Positions 31,037 to 40,287 of a stretch of DNA of 64,000 bases are shown in pieces. Source of the DNA: Bog-756 sp963845485 (GTDB lineage Bacteria > Actinomycetota > Acidimicrobiia > Acidimicrobiales > RAAP-2); assembly GCA_963845485.1 (NCBI GenBank), contig CAWJSI010000001.1:62001-126000 (forward strand), given 5' to 3'. The translations under genes and the position numbers were made by a program. The notes beneath the pieces were generated by a model. It searched no databases. It was not told the origin of the DNA and saw only the letters and a program-made list of their open reading frames with translations. Within the stretch, counting starts at the first letter, position 1, and each line of letters starts with the position of its first letter.

Positions 31037-31422
31037 CAGCGGGCGTCGGTACGGCGGGGGAGACCGGGCCCGGGGGCGCGGGCATCTGGCGGGAACGGTG
31101 TGGGGGTTGAGGGCATGGTGGGGGAGTCGAGCGGGCGGGACAAGGCTGTCCGTGTGGTGGAGGGGCGATCGTACCGATCGGGTGCGACGGGTGGGTGGAA
31201 CCGAGGCGCCGACTGGGTCCGTGGTCGACCATGGGGGCGATCGGACCGGGCCTGGCGTCGGGCCGAGTCGGTCGGCCACCTCATCTTCGGTCTCGCCCCG
31301 GCCCTCGGTGCGACAGACTGGGGACCACCACCGGGGACGGCCCCGTCTGGCCAGCCGTCGTTGGCCCGCCGGCCACGCCAGCCCGGAGTTCCGCCCAGAC
31401 CGTTGACGAAGGAGCCAGTGCC
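31037..31422. other. 386-bp divergent intergenic region
   Basis: Separates the helicase (minus) and the second pirin (plus). GATCGTACCGATC-like symmetric sequence lies near 31165-31185, and a GAAGGAG SD for the pirin lies at 31408-31414. No convincing TANNNT box is at the proper spacing to either gene, and no gene is visible. Confidence 0.3.
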
Positions 31423-32442
31423 ATGGTCGACCCTGTTGTTCGGACACTCAGTCTCGGGTTCCCGTGGGTGACCCAGGACCCCTTCTTGTTCTGCGTGCAC
31501 CATCTGGACCGGTATCCCGCGGCCAACGAGCACATGGGACCGGTGGCGTCGCTCGAGGCCCGGGACATCGGCATGGACTTCTCGGGCGCCGACGGCTGGA
31601 GCATGTACCACGGCAGCATCGTGCCCGGCTTCCCCCAGCATCCCCACCGGGGATTCGAAACGGTGACCTTCATGAGGCAGGGCGTCATCGACCACTCGGA
31701 CTCACTGGGTGCCACGGCCCGCTTCGGACGGGGCGACACGCAGTGGTTGACGGCCGGTCACGGCATCGTCCACTGCGAGATGATGCCGCTGTTGGACCGT
31801 ACGGGGCCGAATCCCTCCGAGCTGTTCCAGATCTGGCTCAACCTTCCGGCCAGCCACAAGATGGTCGACCCCTACTTCACGATGTTCTGGCGTGACGAGG
31901 TCCCCCACGTGGTGGCCAAGGACGATGCCGGTCGAACCGTGGAGGTGACTGTCGTCGCCGGACCGTTCGGGGACGCCGTGCCGCTGCGCCCGCCGCCCGA
32001 CTCCTGGGCGTCGCAGCCGGACTCCGAGGTGGCCATCTGGCAGGCCCAGTTCGAGCCGGAGGCCCAGTTGACCCTTCCGGTCACCGCCCACACCGAGACG
32101 GTGCGCACCCTGTACGTCTTCGGTGGAAGCGTCACCGTCGGGTCCACGCCGTTGCCGGCACCGATCGGCGCGGTGCTGAGCACCGAGGCCCCTGTCGAGG
32201 TCACCGCGGGGAGTGAGGGGGCCGAGATCCTGATCCTCCAGGGACGGCCGATCGGCGAGCCGGTGGCCCAGTACGGACCGTTCGTCATGAACGACCAGGC
32301 CGAGATCGAGCAGGCCTTTACCGACTACCAGCGGACGGGATTCGGCGGGTGGCCGTGGCCCACCGACGATCCCGTGCATCCGCGTCACGCCGGCCGGTTC
32401 GCCGTCCATCCCGACGGGCACTCCGAACACCCCGACGAGTAG
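31423..32442 (+). CDS. Pirin-family protein, long form
   Basis: 339 residues, longer than the pirin at 1785 and from another branch. FPQHPHRGFETVTFMRQGVI holds the conserved His pair and Glu-like metal site, QWLTAGHGIVHCEMM holds the third His and Glu, and FQIWLNLPASHKMVDPYF follows. These are the canonical pirin blocks (HPHRGFET, W.tAG.Gi.H.E). The second cupin starts near residue 190; the C-terminal GGWPWPTDDPVHP motif is typical of the long pirins. GAAGGAG precedes the ATG. Possible redox sensor or quercetinase. Confidence 0.92.
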   Translation: MVDPVVRTLSLGFPWVTQDPFLFCVHHLDRYPAANEHMGPVASLEARDIGMDFSGADGWSMYHGSIVPGFPQHPHRGFETVTFMRQGVIDHSDSLGATARFGRGDTQWLTAGHGIVHCEMMPLLDRTGPNPSELFQIWLNLPASHKMVDPYFTMFWRDEVPHVVAKDDAGRTVEVTVVAGPFGDAVPLRPPPDSWASQPDSEVAIWQAQFEPEAQLTLPVTAHTETVRTLYVFGGSVTVGSTPLPAPIGAVLSTEAPVEVTAGSEGAEILILQGRPIGEPVAQYGPFVMNDQAEIEQAFTDYQRTGFGGWPWPTDDPVHPRHAGRFAVHPDGHSEHPDE

Positions 32443-32507
32443 TGCCCGGCCGGCAGGCCCGGCGCTGGTTACCATCGGATGGCGGATATTCCTCCGGAGG
32501 ATCGGCG

Positions 32508-33428
32508 ATGACGACAACACTCGACTGGTACGGCTGCTCGACCTTCCGACTCCGGACGGCGAGCGTCACTGTGTTCCTGGACGCCTACATCGACCGGGCC
32601 CCGGGTGCCGACGGGACCGGACTCCGCGCCGACGATGTCGACCTGTGCGACTGGATCGTTGTCGGCCACTCCCACTTCGACCACCTCTGGGGCGCCGAGC
32701 GGATCATGGCCAATACCGCAGCCCGACTCATCGGCAGCTACGAGTCGATCCGCCTGCTCGAACAAGCCGGTGTGCCCCTCGACCGGATGATCTGTGTCTC
32801 GGGCGGAGAGCGGGTCGAGCTCGCCCCGGGGGTGGTGGTGTCGGTCTTCCCGAGCCTGCATTCCAGTCTGTGGACGGGCAGCCACGGCGCGGGCGCGGGC
32901 GATGTTTGCATCGGCGATCTGGGAGTGACCTGGCAGGAGCGGGAGGCCCGCATGAAGGCGTTGGGAGCCGGACTGGCCGACAGCCTCGACCCGTCGGCCA
33001 TCGAGCATCTGATCAACGCCGCCCCCGGGCACAGCGACCGGGGCGACGGGGGAGCGCTCATCTACCTGTTCGAGACCCCGGAGGGGTCGCTGCTCTTCCA
33101 GGACACCTCCGGACACTGGGGACCCGTGCTGCGAACGCTGGCTCCCGATGTCGCCATCCTGGCGGCCGCCGGCCGGGGCACCGTCGATGGGGAGCCGGTG
33201 CAGGGGTCGCTGGCCCAGTTCGTGGTGGGTGAGGCCCTGGACGTCGGCGCCAGGCGGGTCGTGCTCGGCCATCACGACAACTGGCTCCCGGGTTTTGCTG
33301 CGGCCATCGATGTGGCACCGGTTCGACAGGCCTTCGAGGAGCGTGCCCCCGAGATCCAGCTGCTGGAGACCGGGTACCTGGAGGGGACGCCCATCTTCGA
33401 CGGAGTGGGGAACGCCCGGGCCACGTGA
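32508..33428 (+). CDS. MBL-fold metallohydrolase
   Basis: 306 residues. VVGHSHFDHLWGAERI is the HxHxDH zinc motif, followed by GHSDRGDGGALIYLFETPEG (third His), LLFQDTSGHWGP (Asp) and VVLGHHDNWLPGF (last His). It is close to the group of UlaG-like or N-acyl-PE phospholipase D-like hydrolases. GGAGG lies 9 nt before the ATG. It follows the pirin by 65 nt, possibly co-transcribed. Substrate unknown. Confidence 0.85.
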   Translation: MTTTLDWYGCSTFRLRTASVTVFLDAYIDRAPGADGTGLRADDVDLCDWIVVGHSHFDHLWGAERIMANTAARLIGSYESIRLLEQAGVPLDRMICVSGGERVELAPGVVVSVFPSLHSSLWTGSHGAGAGDVCIGDLGVTWQEREARMKALGAGLADSLDPSAIEHLINAAPGHSDRGDGGALIYLFETPEGSLLFQDTSGHWGPVLRTLAPDVAILAAAGRGTVDGEPVQGSLAQFVVGEALDVGARRVVLGHHDNWLPGFAAAIDVAPVRQAFEERAPEIQLLETGYLEGTPIFDGVGNARAT

Positions 33429-33597
33429 GGCCAGGGGTCCCTGGACCGGTGGTCCCGGCCGAATCCGGCCTTCGGTCGGAGTCGGTAGACGGTGATCGCG
33501 CCACGGGCGATCGCCGTGGCACCGGATCCACCTGCACCGATGATTCGCCGGAACGCCCGCTCTAAAGGAGGCCTGCGAATCGGTCGACAGAATTCTC

Positions 33598-35280
33598 ATG
33601 ATGTTGCAGCCGGACCCTCGACTGTCGGGGGGCGGATCGGAGATGTGGGGATCCCGGCAGGACTCCGATGACCGTGCCGAGTCGGCCGTCAGCATCCTGA
33701 ACTCACTCCTGACCCGCTACCCCACGGCCAAGGTGGCGGCCATCGACGAGTCGGGCACCCCGATCCGGGTTCCGTCATCGGTACCGCTGGGTCGGGGTCA
33801 CCTGCCCGTCGACTCGACATTCGACCGGGTCGTCGAAGCGGATCGCCCTATCGCGGTCACCCTGTTCGCCCGCGCCCGCATCCGGGGTATAGCGACGGAC
33901 AAGCTTCGCCTCGACGGCGCGTCGGGCCCGGCGACCATGGTCCATGCCGTCGACTGTCGCCTCGCCCACGGAGCCGTCATCCTCGTCTCGGCCGATGACG
34001 CCGTCGCTGGGGCCGACGAGGCAGCCGAGTGGGAGCTTCCGCCGCTCCCCCCTCGGTTGGCCCGGGCCCACAAGGACGGTTCCGCCGTCTTCACCGCCGT
34101 CGACCCGGCCATGTGCGAGATTCTCGGTTGGTCGGCAGACCAGCTGGTCGGCCGCCGGGCCCTGGAGATCGTGCACCCCGACGACCACGAGACGGGCATC
34201 GCCAACTGGGTGGAGATGCTGGCCACCCCCGGTCTCGGCCGGCGGGTCCGGCTCCGGCACCGCCACCGCGATGGCCACTGGGTCTGGCTCGAGATCACCA
34301 ATCACAACCGACTCGAGGACGATTCCCACCGGGATGTCGTATCGGAGATGGTGGACATCTCCGAGGAGATGGCCGCCCATGCCGCGCTCGAGGCGCGAGA
34401 GCAGCTGCTCCACGAACTGGCCGAGACGGTTCCGCTCGGTCTGTTCCACAGCGATACCGATGGCCGCATCCTCTTCGCCAATCGGCGCCTCGTGACCATC
34501 CTCGACATCGCACGGGCGGACACGGTCGGTGACCTCTCGGCTGCGGTCCACCCGGCGGATCGCCAGGCCATCGCCGAGGCGATCCGTCAGGTGTTGGCGG
34601 GATCCGGTGGCGCCGACCTGGAGGTGCGCATCCCGTCCGGCCGTGTCGTCCGCTATGGCGCACTGAGTCTGCGGGCCCCTGCCCACGAGACGACGGGGTT
34701 CTCGGGCTTCATCGGCTGCATCGAGGACGTCACCGATGCGGTGACGATACGGCACCGGATGGAGATGCAGGCCAACTACGACTCACTGACGGAGTGTCAC
34801 AACCGGTCATCGACCATGGATGCCATCGGCTCGAGGCTGTCCTCGCTGCATCCCGAGGGATCGGAGGGGCTCGCCGTCCTCTACGTGGACCTCGACCACT
34901 TCAAGTTGATCAACGACGAGCACGGCCACAGCGTCGGCGACCAGATTCTGAAGATCACTGCGGAACGGCTGAAGCGGGCCATCCGCATGAGCGACATCGT
35001 CGGGCGGGTCGGTGGTGACGAGTTCGTGGTCGTCTGCTCCCAGGTGGGCTCGGAGACCGCCGCTCGCCAGCTGGCGTCATCCCTGAAGGATCGCCTGTGC
35101 GTGCCCGCCGATCTGGCCGAGAAGCGCCTGGAACTGCTGGCCAGCGTGGGGGTGGCGTGGACCAATGACCCGACCCTCGACGTGGACGAACTGGTCGATG
35201 CCGCCGACTCGGCCATGTACGCAGCCAAGCGAGCCGCACTGTCGTCCGCTCCGCCGGAGTCCGTCGTCGTCGGGATCTGA
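33598..35280 (+). CDS. PAS-PAS-GGDEF diguanylate cyclase
   Basis: 560 residues. Residues about 155-270 form a PAS/PAC pair (FTAVDPAMCEILGWSADQLV, then a PAC in HWVWLEITNHNR); about 275-395 is a second PAS (LLHELAETVPLGLFHSDTDG). The GGDEF domain (about 400-555) has DSLTECHNRSS, LYVDLDHFKLINDEHGHSVG and the intact active site RVGGDEFVVV. No RxxD inhibitory site is evident five residues before it. The output is c-di-GMP. No transmembrane segment is visible, so sensing is cytosolic. Start is uncertain: an AAAGGAGG lies 26 nt upstream, too far to serve the ATG; a later ATG at MWGSRQ is possible. Confidence 0.9.
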   Translation: MMLQPDPRLSGGGSEMWGSRQDSDDRAESAVSILNSLLTRYPTAKVAAIDESGTPIRVPSSVPLGRGHLPVDSTFDRVVEADRPIAVTLFARARIRGIATDKLRLDGASGPATMVHAVDCRLAHGAVILVSADDAVAGADEAAEWELPPLPPRLARAHKDGSAVFTAVDPAMCEILGWSADQLVGRRALEIVHPDDHETGIANWVEMLATPGLGRRVRLRHRHRDGHWVWLEITNHNRLEDDSHRDVVSEMVDISEEMAAHAALEAREQLLHELAETVPLGLFHSDTDGRILFANRRLVTILDIARADTVGDLSAAVHPADRQAIAEAIRQVLAGSGGADLEVRIPSGRVVRYGALSLRAPAHETTGFSGFIGCIEDVTDAVTIRHRMEMQANYDSLTECHNRSSTMDAIGSRLSSLHPEGSEGLAVLYVDLDHFKLINDEHGHSVGDQILKITAERLKRAIRMSDIVGRVGGDEFVVVCSQVGSETAARQLASSLKDRLCVPADLAEKRLELLASVGVAWTNDPTLDVDELVDAADSAMYAAKRAALSSAPPESVVVGI

Positions 35281-35467
35281 GGTCCCAAGGGGCCAGTCGA
35301 TCCCATCGCCCCGTCCGTGTGGAGGTCGGTTCGCCGGCGATTCCCGGTGGTCTGACCGTCGTTCCGACCACCTCTGGGACCGCGGCATCCGGCCCCCAGC
35401 GGCTGTCTTCAGGCACCACGAACCGGTTGTGCTTCAGTTTGCCGCCCATATTGCCGATAGGCGAAGC

Positions 35468-35488
35468 ATGAGCGCGGTCCATAGGTAG
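35468..35488 (+). CDS. Possible 6-codon upstream ORF overlapping the hybrid kinase start
   Basis: ATG AGC GCG GTC CAT AGG TAG (MSAVHR), whose stop overlaps the GTG of the kinase gene by one base (TAGTG). CATATT at 35447-35452 could be the -10, predicting +1 near 35459. Six codons can occur by chance, so support is weak. Confidence 0.25.
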   Translation: MSAVHR

Positions 35489-38061
35489 TGGACCGTCGCC
35501 CGACGGACCAGGCAGGATCGCCTCGAGGGCTGAACCTAGGGACCGCCACGCGTGCCCTGTTCTCTGGGCCAGGGGCCATCGCCGTCGTCGTGTTGGTCGT
35601 CGTCCTGGCCGCGTCGGCCCTCACGCTGTTCTCGTCGCAGTCGTCATCTCGGACGTTGATCGACAAGCGGTACGAGACCAAGGTGGCGTCCGGTGCCGAC
35701 CTGGTGTCGACGTACGTGAAGCAGATCGCCTCGCACGAGCGCCTCGTGGAGGCCCTGGATCTCTCGGGACCGAATCCGTCGGATGCCGACATGACGCTGG
35801 CCGCCGAGGCCCTGGCCACGCCGGCGGCCGTGCTGCTCAACGGCCAGGGACAGCTCATCCGCTCCTATCCGCTGGACAATGCGTTGATCGGTACGCAGCT
35901 GACCGGACGGTACGCCCATCTTCGCGAGGCGCACGACGGCCGGATCGGCGTGTCGAACGTGGTGCACTCGGCGGTCAAGGGGGTCCCGATCGTCGCCGTG
36001 GCCATACCCGCCCTACCGTCCAGCGGTTCGAAGGTGTTCAGCGCCGGATTCGATGTCCGGGACACCCCGCTCAGCGCCTACCTGGCCAGCGCTTTCCCCC
36101 ATCCCACGGCGGCCGTGTACGTGACCGATGCCGCCGGCACCCTGGTCGCCACCTCACAGAGTGCTCCGGCGACGCTGCGGGGCGCAGCTCCCTCACTGGC
36201 CGCGGCGATGAGACAACAGCCGTCAGGGCACTACCGCACCGGCAAGGCAGGGGCTGAACAGTTCTACGCGTCAGCACCGGTGATCGGCACCCCCTGGAGA
36301 CTGGTCGCCACCATCCCGGTGAAGCTCCTGGATCAGACCCTGGGCGGCGATTGGATCCCGTGGTTGCTCCTCGCCGTCTTCGCCATCGTGGGGGGCTTGG
36401 CCCTGTTGCTCATGGGACGGGTCCTCGCCGACCGAGATGCCGTCTTGGCGGCCAGAAAGGATCTGGAGACGGCGCGAGACGTCGCACTGCAGGCGACGGC
36501 CCAGAAGTCGGCATTCCTGGCGATGATGAGCCATGAGATCCGCACGCCCATGAACGCCGTGATCGGGATGACCGGACTGCTGTTGGGCACGCCTCTCGAC
36601 AATGACCAACAGGAGTTCGTGGAAACCGTCCGAAGCAGCGGCGAGTCCTTGTTGTGCATCATCAACGACGTCCTCGACTTCTCCAAGATCGAGGCCGGTG
36701 GCCTGGAACTGGAGGACCAGGCCTTCAACCTGGGGGAGTGCGTCGAAGATGCCCTCGATGTGGCCGCGGCGGCCAACAACAAGGGGATCGAGCTGATCGG
36801 CGACGTGGACAGCGGGTGTCCGACCGTGGTGATCGGCGACGTGACCCGTCTCCGCCAGGTACTGGTCAACCTCTTAGGGAACGCGGTCAAGTTCACCGAG
36901 CACGGACACGTGCTGTTGACCGTCGAGCCCACCGAGCAGGGGGCGGCCAAGACGGGGCTCCGGATATCGGTCGCCGACACCGGCATCGGGATTCCGCCGG
37001 AACGCCTGGCCAGCCTGTTCGACTCGTTCAGCCAGGTCGACAGCTCGACCACCCGCCTCTACGGCGGGTCCGGCCTGGGCCTGGCCATCAGCAAACAGCT
37101 CGTCGGGGCGATGGGGGGCGTCCTGGCCGTCGAAAGTGTCATCGATCAGGGCAGCACCTTCAGCTTCACGCTCACCCTGGCTCACTCCGCGGAACCTGGG
37201 GCCACGAGCACCACTGGTCCGACCGCCGTGCTGAACGGTCGATCGGCGCTGATCGTCGACGACGATCCGAGCAGCCGTCGGGTCATACGGCGCCGACTGG
37301 AGGCTTGGGGCATGCAGGTGACCGACGAGGAGACCGGCGCGGCGGCTATCGCGCTCATGGACTCGGGATCCCACTTCGACCTGGCCCTGGTGGACATGAA
37401 CATGCCTCAGATGAACGGGGAGGAGTTGGCGACGAGGATCCGGGCAACCACGACGGCCGAACGCATTCCCATCATCCTGCTGAGCAGCCGGATCGATCGT
37501 TCGTTGATCGAACATCCTGAGCGGTTCTTCGCCGTTCTTACCAAGCCGTTGAGATCGACCCGGCTGGCCGAGGCGGTGGTCGACGGTGTGGCCTCAGGGG
37601 AGCTTGTCGATCGCCGACTCATTCGCCGCACCGGGGGGTCCGAAGACGTGGCACCGATGCGGGTCCTGCTGGTGGAAGACAACACGGTGAACCAACGGGT
37701 GGGCCGACTCCTCTTGGAGAAGCTCGGGCACCTGGTCGATGTCGTAGGCAACGGCATCGAAGCGGTCGATGCGGTGAGGCTGGCTCCCTACGGCGCGGTG
37801 TTCATGGATATTCAGATGCCCGAGATGGACGGTCTCGTGGCCACCTCGACCATCCGCAGCCATCGACCAGCCCACGGTCAGCCTTACATCGTCGGGCTCA
37901 CGGCCAGCGTCCTGATCGAGGATCATGAGGCCTGCGTCAAGGCGGGGATGGACGACTTTCTCACCAAGCCGGCGCGCCTCGACGACTACCGGGATGCGCT
38001 CTCGAGGGCCCGGTCGCACGTCGAGCCGGCCTCGGTCGGGCCCATTCTCTCGGCGAACTGA
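35488..38061 (+). CDS. Hybrid sensor histidine kinase with two receiver domains
   Basis: 857 residues. TM1 about 30-50; a periplasmic dCache-like sensor 55-290 (VYVTDAAGTLVATSQ); TM2 about 295-315. HisKA with SHEIRTPMNAVIGM (His349), N box LVNLLGNAVKFTEHG, G1 VADTGIGIPPER, F box FDSFSQVDSST, G2 YGGSGLGLAI. REC1 begins at LIVDDDPSSRR with Asp636 in LVDMNMPQMNG. REC2 begins at LLVEDNTVNQRVG with Asp774 in FMDIQMPEMDG and Lys in DFLTKPARLDDY. No HPt domain is present, so a separate phosphotransfer protein or a direct output is needed. It follows the GGDEF gene, so c-di-GMP output is possible. GTG start without SD; may depend on the short upstream ORF. Confidence 0.93.
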   Translation: MDRRPTDQAGSPRGLNLGTATRALFSGPGAIAVVVLVVVLAASALTLFSSQSSSRTLIDKRYETKVASGADLVSTYVKQIASHERLVEALDLSGPNPSDADMTLAAEALATPAAVLLNGQGQLIRSYPLDNALIGTQLTGRYAHLREAHDGRIGVSNVVHSAVKGVPIVAVAIPALPSSGSKVFSAGFDVRDTPLSAYLASAFPHPTAAVYVTDAAGTLVATSQSAPATLRGAAPSLAAAMRQQPSGHYRTGKAGAEQFYASAPVIGTPWRLVATIPVKLLDQTLGGDWIPWLLLAVFAIVGGLALLLMGRVLADRDAVLAARKDLETARDVALQATAQKSAFLAMMSHEIRTPMNAVIGMTGLLLGTPLDNDQQEFVETVRSSGESLLCIINDVLDFSKIEAGGLELEDQAFNLGECVEDALDVAAAANNKGIELIGDVDSGCPTVVIGDVTRLRQVLVNLLGNAVKFTEHGHVLLTVEPTEQGAAKTGLRISVADTGIGIPPERLASLFDSFSQVDSSTTRLYGGSGLGLAISKQLVGAMGGVLAVESVIDQGSTFSFTLTLAHSAEPGATSTTGPTAVLNGRSALIVDDDPSSRRVIRRRLEAWGMQVTDEETGAAAIALMDSGSHFDLALVDMNMPQMNGEELATRIRATTTAERIPIILLSSRIDRSLIEHPERFFAVLTKPLRSTRLAEAVVDGVASGELVDRRLIRRTGGSEDVAPMRVLLVEDNTVNQRVGRLLLEKLGHLVDVVGNGIEAVDAVRLAPYGAVFMDIQMPEMDGLVATSTIRSHRPAHGQPYIVGLTASVLIEDHEACVKAGMDDFLTKPARLDDYRDALSRARSHVEPASVGPILSAN

Positions 38062-38088
38062 CGGCCCCACCCGACCCGGAAGGGCCGA

Positions 38089-38214
38089 TCACGAGGTCCA
38101 GCTGACCAGGATCGTGATCGGTAGCCCGTCACCTTCGTAGGCTGCGATCTCGTAGCTGGATGGACCGGCTCCCGATGCCACCTCGAAGCCCGCTGTCGGG
38201 GTCTCCGAGGCCAT
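38089..38214 (-). CDS. Candidate 41-aa protein downstream of the monooxygenase
   Basis: Short open frame with ATG 21 nt after the BVMO stop, same strand. The product starts MASETPTAGFEVASG and ends GDGLPITILVSWTS. About four fifths of its third positions are G or C, as in real genes here. Composition looks like a folded beta-rich peptide. No SD is obvious. I know no family; a small partner or stabiliser of the monooxygenase is conceivable. Confidence 0.4.
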   Translation of the reverse strand: MASETPTAGFEVASGAGPSSYEIAAYEGDGLPITILVSWTS

Positions 38215-38235
38215 GGAGCCGTGTCCGGGGGTGCC

Positions 38236-40023
38236 CTACGCTCGCTCCACCTTCACACCGGTGAAGTCGGGCTCGTCACGCCATCGTTCCAGGTAGCCGA
38301 CGTAGTCCAAGAGGCTGCCCGAGTAGGTGAGATTCCGGGCCGCCCGGGCGTCGATCGTCTGCTGCTCGCTGTTGTAGAAGCTGGGTGTGCAGCTGGCGAA
38401 GTAGCGGCCGCCGGCCGCGCCCACCCGGTGGAGGACGGTGAGCCACTCCTCTTCCGCGGCCTCCTCGGGTTCGATGACGGCGATTCCCTGGTCGACGCAG
38501 GCCTCGACGATGTGGGCCACGTGCTTGGCCGACTCCGAGAGGAGATGGGAGAAGTTCGTGCCGAAGCCTCCTTGGACGAGGCTGATCAGCAGCAGGTTGG
38601 GGAATCCGCTGGCCAGGACCCCGTGCAGGGTGTGGGCACCCTTGGCCCACCGCTCCGAGAGCCTCACCCCGTCACGGCCTCGGGGGTCGAAGCCGAGCCG
38701 CTGGTGCAGATCCGTCGTGACTTCGAAGCCCGAGGCATAGATCAGCAGATCCACCGGGTACTCGACGCCGTTCACCACCGGGCCGCGTGGAGTCAGCTCG
38801 TTGACCCCCCGTCCATCGGTGTCGACCAGATGCACATTGGGCCGGTTGAACGCGGGCAGATAGTCGTCGTGGAAGCAGACGCGCTTGCAGTGCTTGCCCC
38901 AGTAGGGCTTGAGCTTTTCGGCCGTCTCGGGGTCCTCGACGATCTCGTCGACCCGTCGGCGGATGGCCTCCATCGTCTCGAAGTCGGACCGCTCGAGGGT
39001 CTCGGCCTCCTCGCCCGATTCGGACAGCCGCTGGGTGTCCACCCACATCACCTCGGTCCAGCCGTCGTGGACCAGGTCCACCTCGGGTTGGGCCCCGGTC
39101 ACCGCTTCGGTGAAGTTGACGATCCGCTCCTGCTGCCATCCGGGCTGCAGGCTCTGGAACCACTCGACGTCCGTGGGGCGCTGGTCGCGGACGCCCACCG
39201 CGCCGGGGGTGCGCTGGAAGACGTAGAGCTCGTTGGCCGCCCGGGCGATCTGGGGCACCACCTGGACCGCGGTGGCCCCGGTGCCGATGATCCCGACGCG
39301 CTTGTCGGCCAGCTGGTCCATGGGCTCGGTGGGGCTCCCGCCGGTATAGGTGTAGTCCCAGCGGCTGGTGTGGAAGGCCTTACCCTCGAAGGTCTCGATG
39401 CCGGGAATCCCCGGAAGCTTGGCTTTGTGGAGAATGCCTCCGGCCAGTACCAGGAACTGGGTCGAGAGCCGGTCGCCCCTGCTGGTGGTGACCTGCCAGC
39501 GCCGTAGGTCCTCGTCCCACTCGGCGTCGGTCACGTCGGTCTGGAAGAGCGCGTGGGGGTAGAGGTCGAACGTCCGGGCCAGGAGCTTCGAGTACTCGAA
39601 GATCTCCGTGGCGGCGGCGTAGCGCTCCGATGGCATGAACCCGGTCTCCTCGAGCAGCGGGAGGTAGGTGTACGACTCGACGTCGCACATGCAGCCCGGG
39701 TACCGGTTCCAGTACCAGGTCCCGCCGAAGTCGCCCCCCTTCTCGACGATCCGGAAGTCGGTGATCCCGTGCTTGCCGAGGTCGATCGCCGTGAGCATCC
39801 CGGCGAAGCCGCCGCCGACCACAACGACGGTGGTCTCCTCGACGACCGGGTCCCGGGTGAAGCCGGGTTCGACGAAGGGGTCCTGGTCGAGGTCGGCGAA
39901 CTCGTCGGTCAGCCCTCGCCATTGGGACATTCCCTCGGGACGCAGGCGCTTTTGCTGTTCTTCCCGGTACCGCTGGCGCAGTTGGTCGATCGACGGGCTC
40001 TTGGCGCTCGTATCGTCCTCCAT
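38236..40023 (-). CDS. Flavin-containing Baeyer-Villiger-type monooxygenase
   Basis: 595 residues. First Rossmann motif VVVVGGGFAGMLTAI (FAD, about 66-80), the type I BVMO fingerprint F-x-G-x3-H-x3-W at residues 212-222 (FEGKAFHTSRW), and second Rossmann motif VGIIGTGATAVQ (NADPH). The DFGGTWYWNRYPG block follows the first site, as in cyclohexanone and steroid monooxygenases. It inserts an oxygen next to a ketone with O2 and NADPH. The first 55 residues form an extra N-terminal arm found in the larger BVMO subgroup. AGGAGAAGGA precedes the ATG. A small ORF follows. Confidence 0.93.
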   Translation of the reverse strand: MEDDTSAKSPSIDQLRQRYREEQQKRLRPEGMSQWRGLTDEFADLDQDPFVEPGFTRDPVVEETTVVVVGGGFAGMLTAIDLGKHGITDFRIVEKGGDFGGTWYWNRYPGCMCDVESYTYLPLLEETGFMPSERYAAATEIFEYSKLLARTFDLYPHALFQTDVTDAEWDEDLRRWQVTTSRGDRLSTQFLVLAGGILHKAKLPGIPGIETFEGKAFHTSRWDYTYTGGSPTEPMDQLADKRVGIIGTGATAVQVVPQIARAANELYVFQRTPGAVGVRDQRPTDVEWFQSLQPGWQQERIVNFTEAVTGAQPEVDLVHDGWTEVMWVDTQRLSESGEEAETLERSDFETMEAIRRRVDEIVEDPETAEKLKPYWGKHCKRVCFHDDYLPAFNRPNVHLVDTDGRGVNELTPRGPVVNGVEYPVDLLIYASGFEVTTDLHQRLGFDPRGRDGVRLSERWAKGAHTLHGVLASGFPNLLLISLVQGGFGTNFSHLLSESAKHVAHIVEACVDQGIAVIEPEEAAEEEWLTVLHRVGAAGGRYFASCTPSFYNSEQQTIDARAARNLTYSGSLLDYVGYLERWRDEPDFTGVKVERA

Positions 40024-40287
40024 TGTTGTTGTCCTTCTCCTGTGGATCGACCGTCTCGACTCGGATGCGCAGGTGACGATCCTGACACGCCCGGGAGCGG
40101 CTCAACCAGCGGGCCGCCGGCGACCCCGCCCCGGGCCGGTCGGTCCATCGGTGGTCCCGATTGGTTACCTCGAGCGTATGGCGAGAGGGTCGGAACGCCG
40201 GCACGGGGAGTTCACCCGGACTGAACGTCGGTTGGGGCGCCCGAGAGACGCCACCTGGTCAGGAGGGTCTTGGTGACCAGTGCTCGA

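Noticed and set aside
33564..33571. AAAGGAGG as the ribosome-binding site of the GGDEF gene
   Set aside because: It is 26 nt before the ATG and no ATG, GTG or TTG lies at a usable distance; kept only as an unexplained SD-like sequence.
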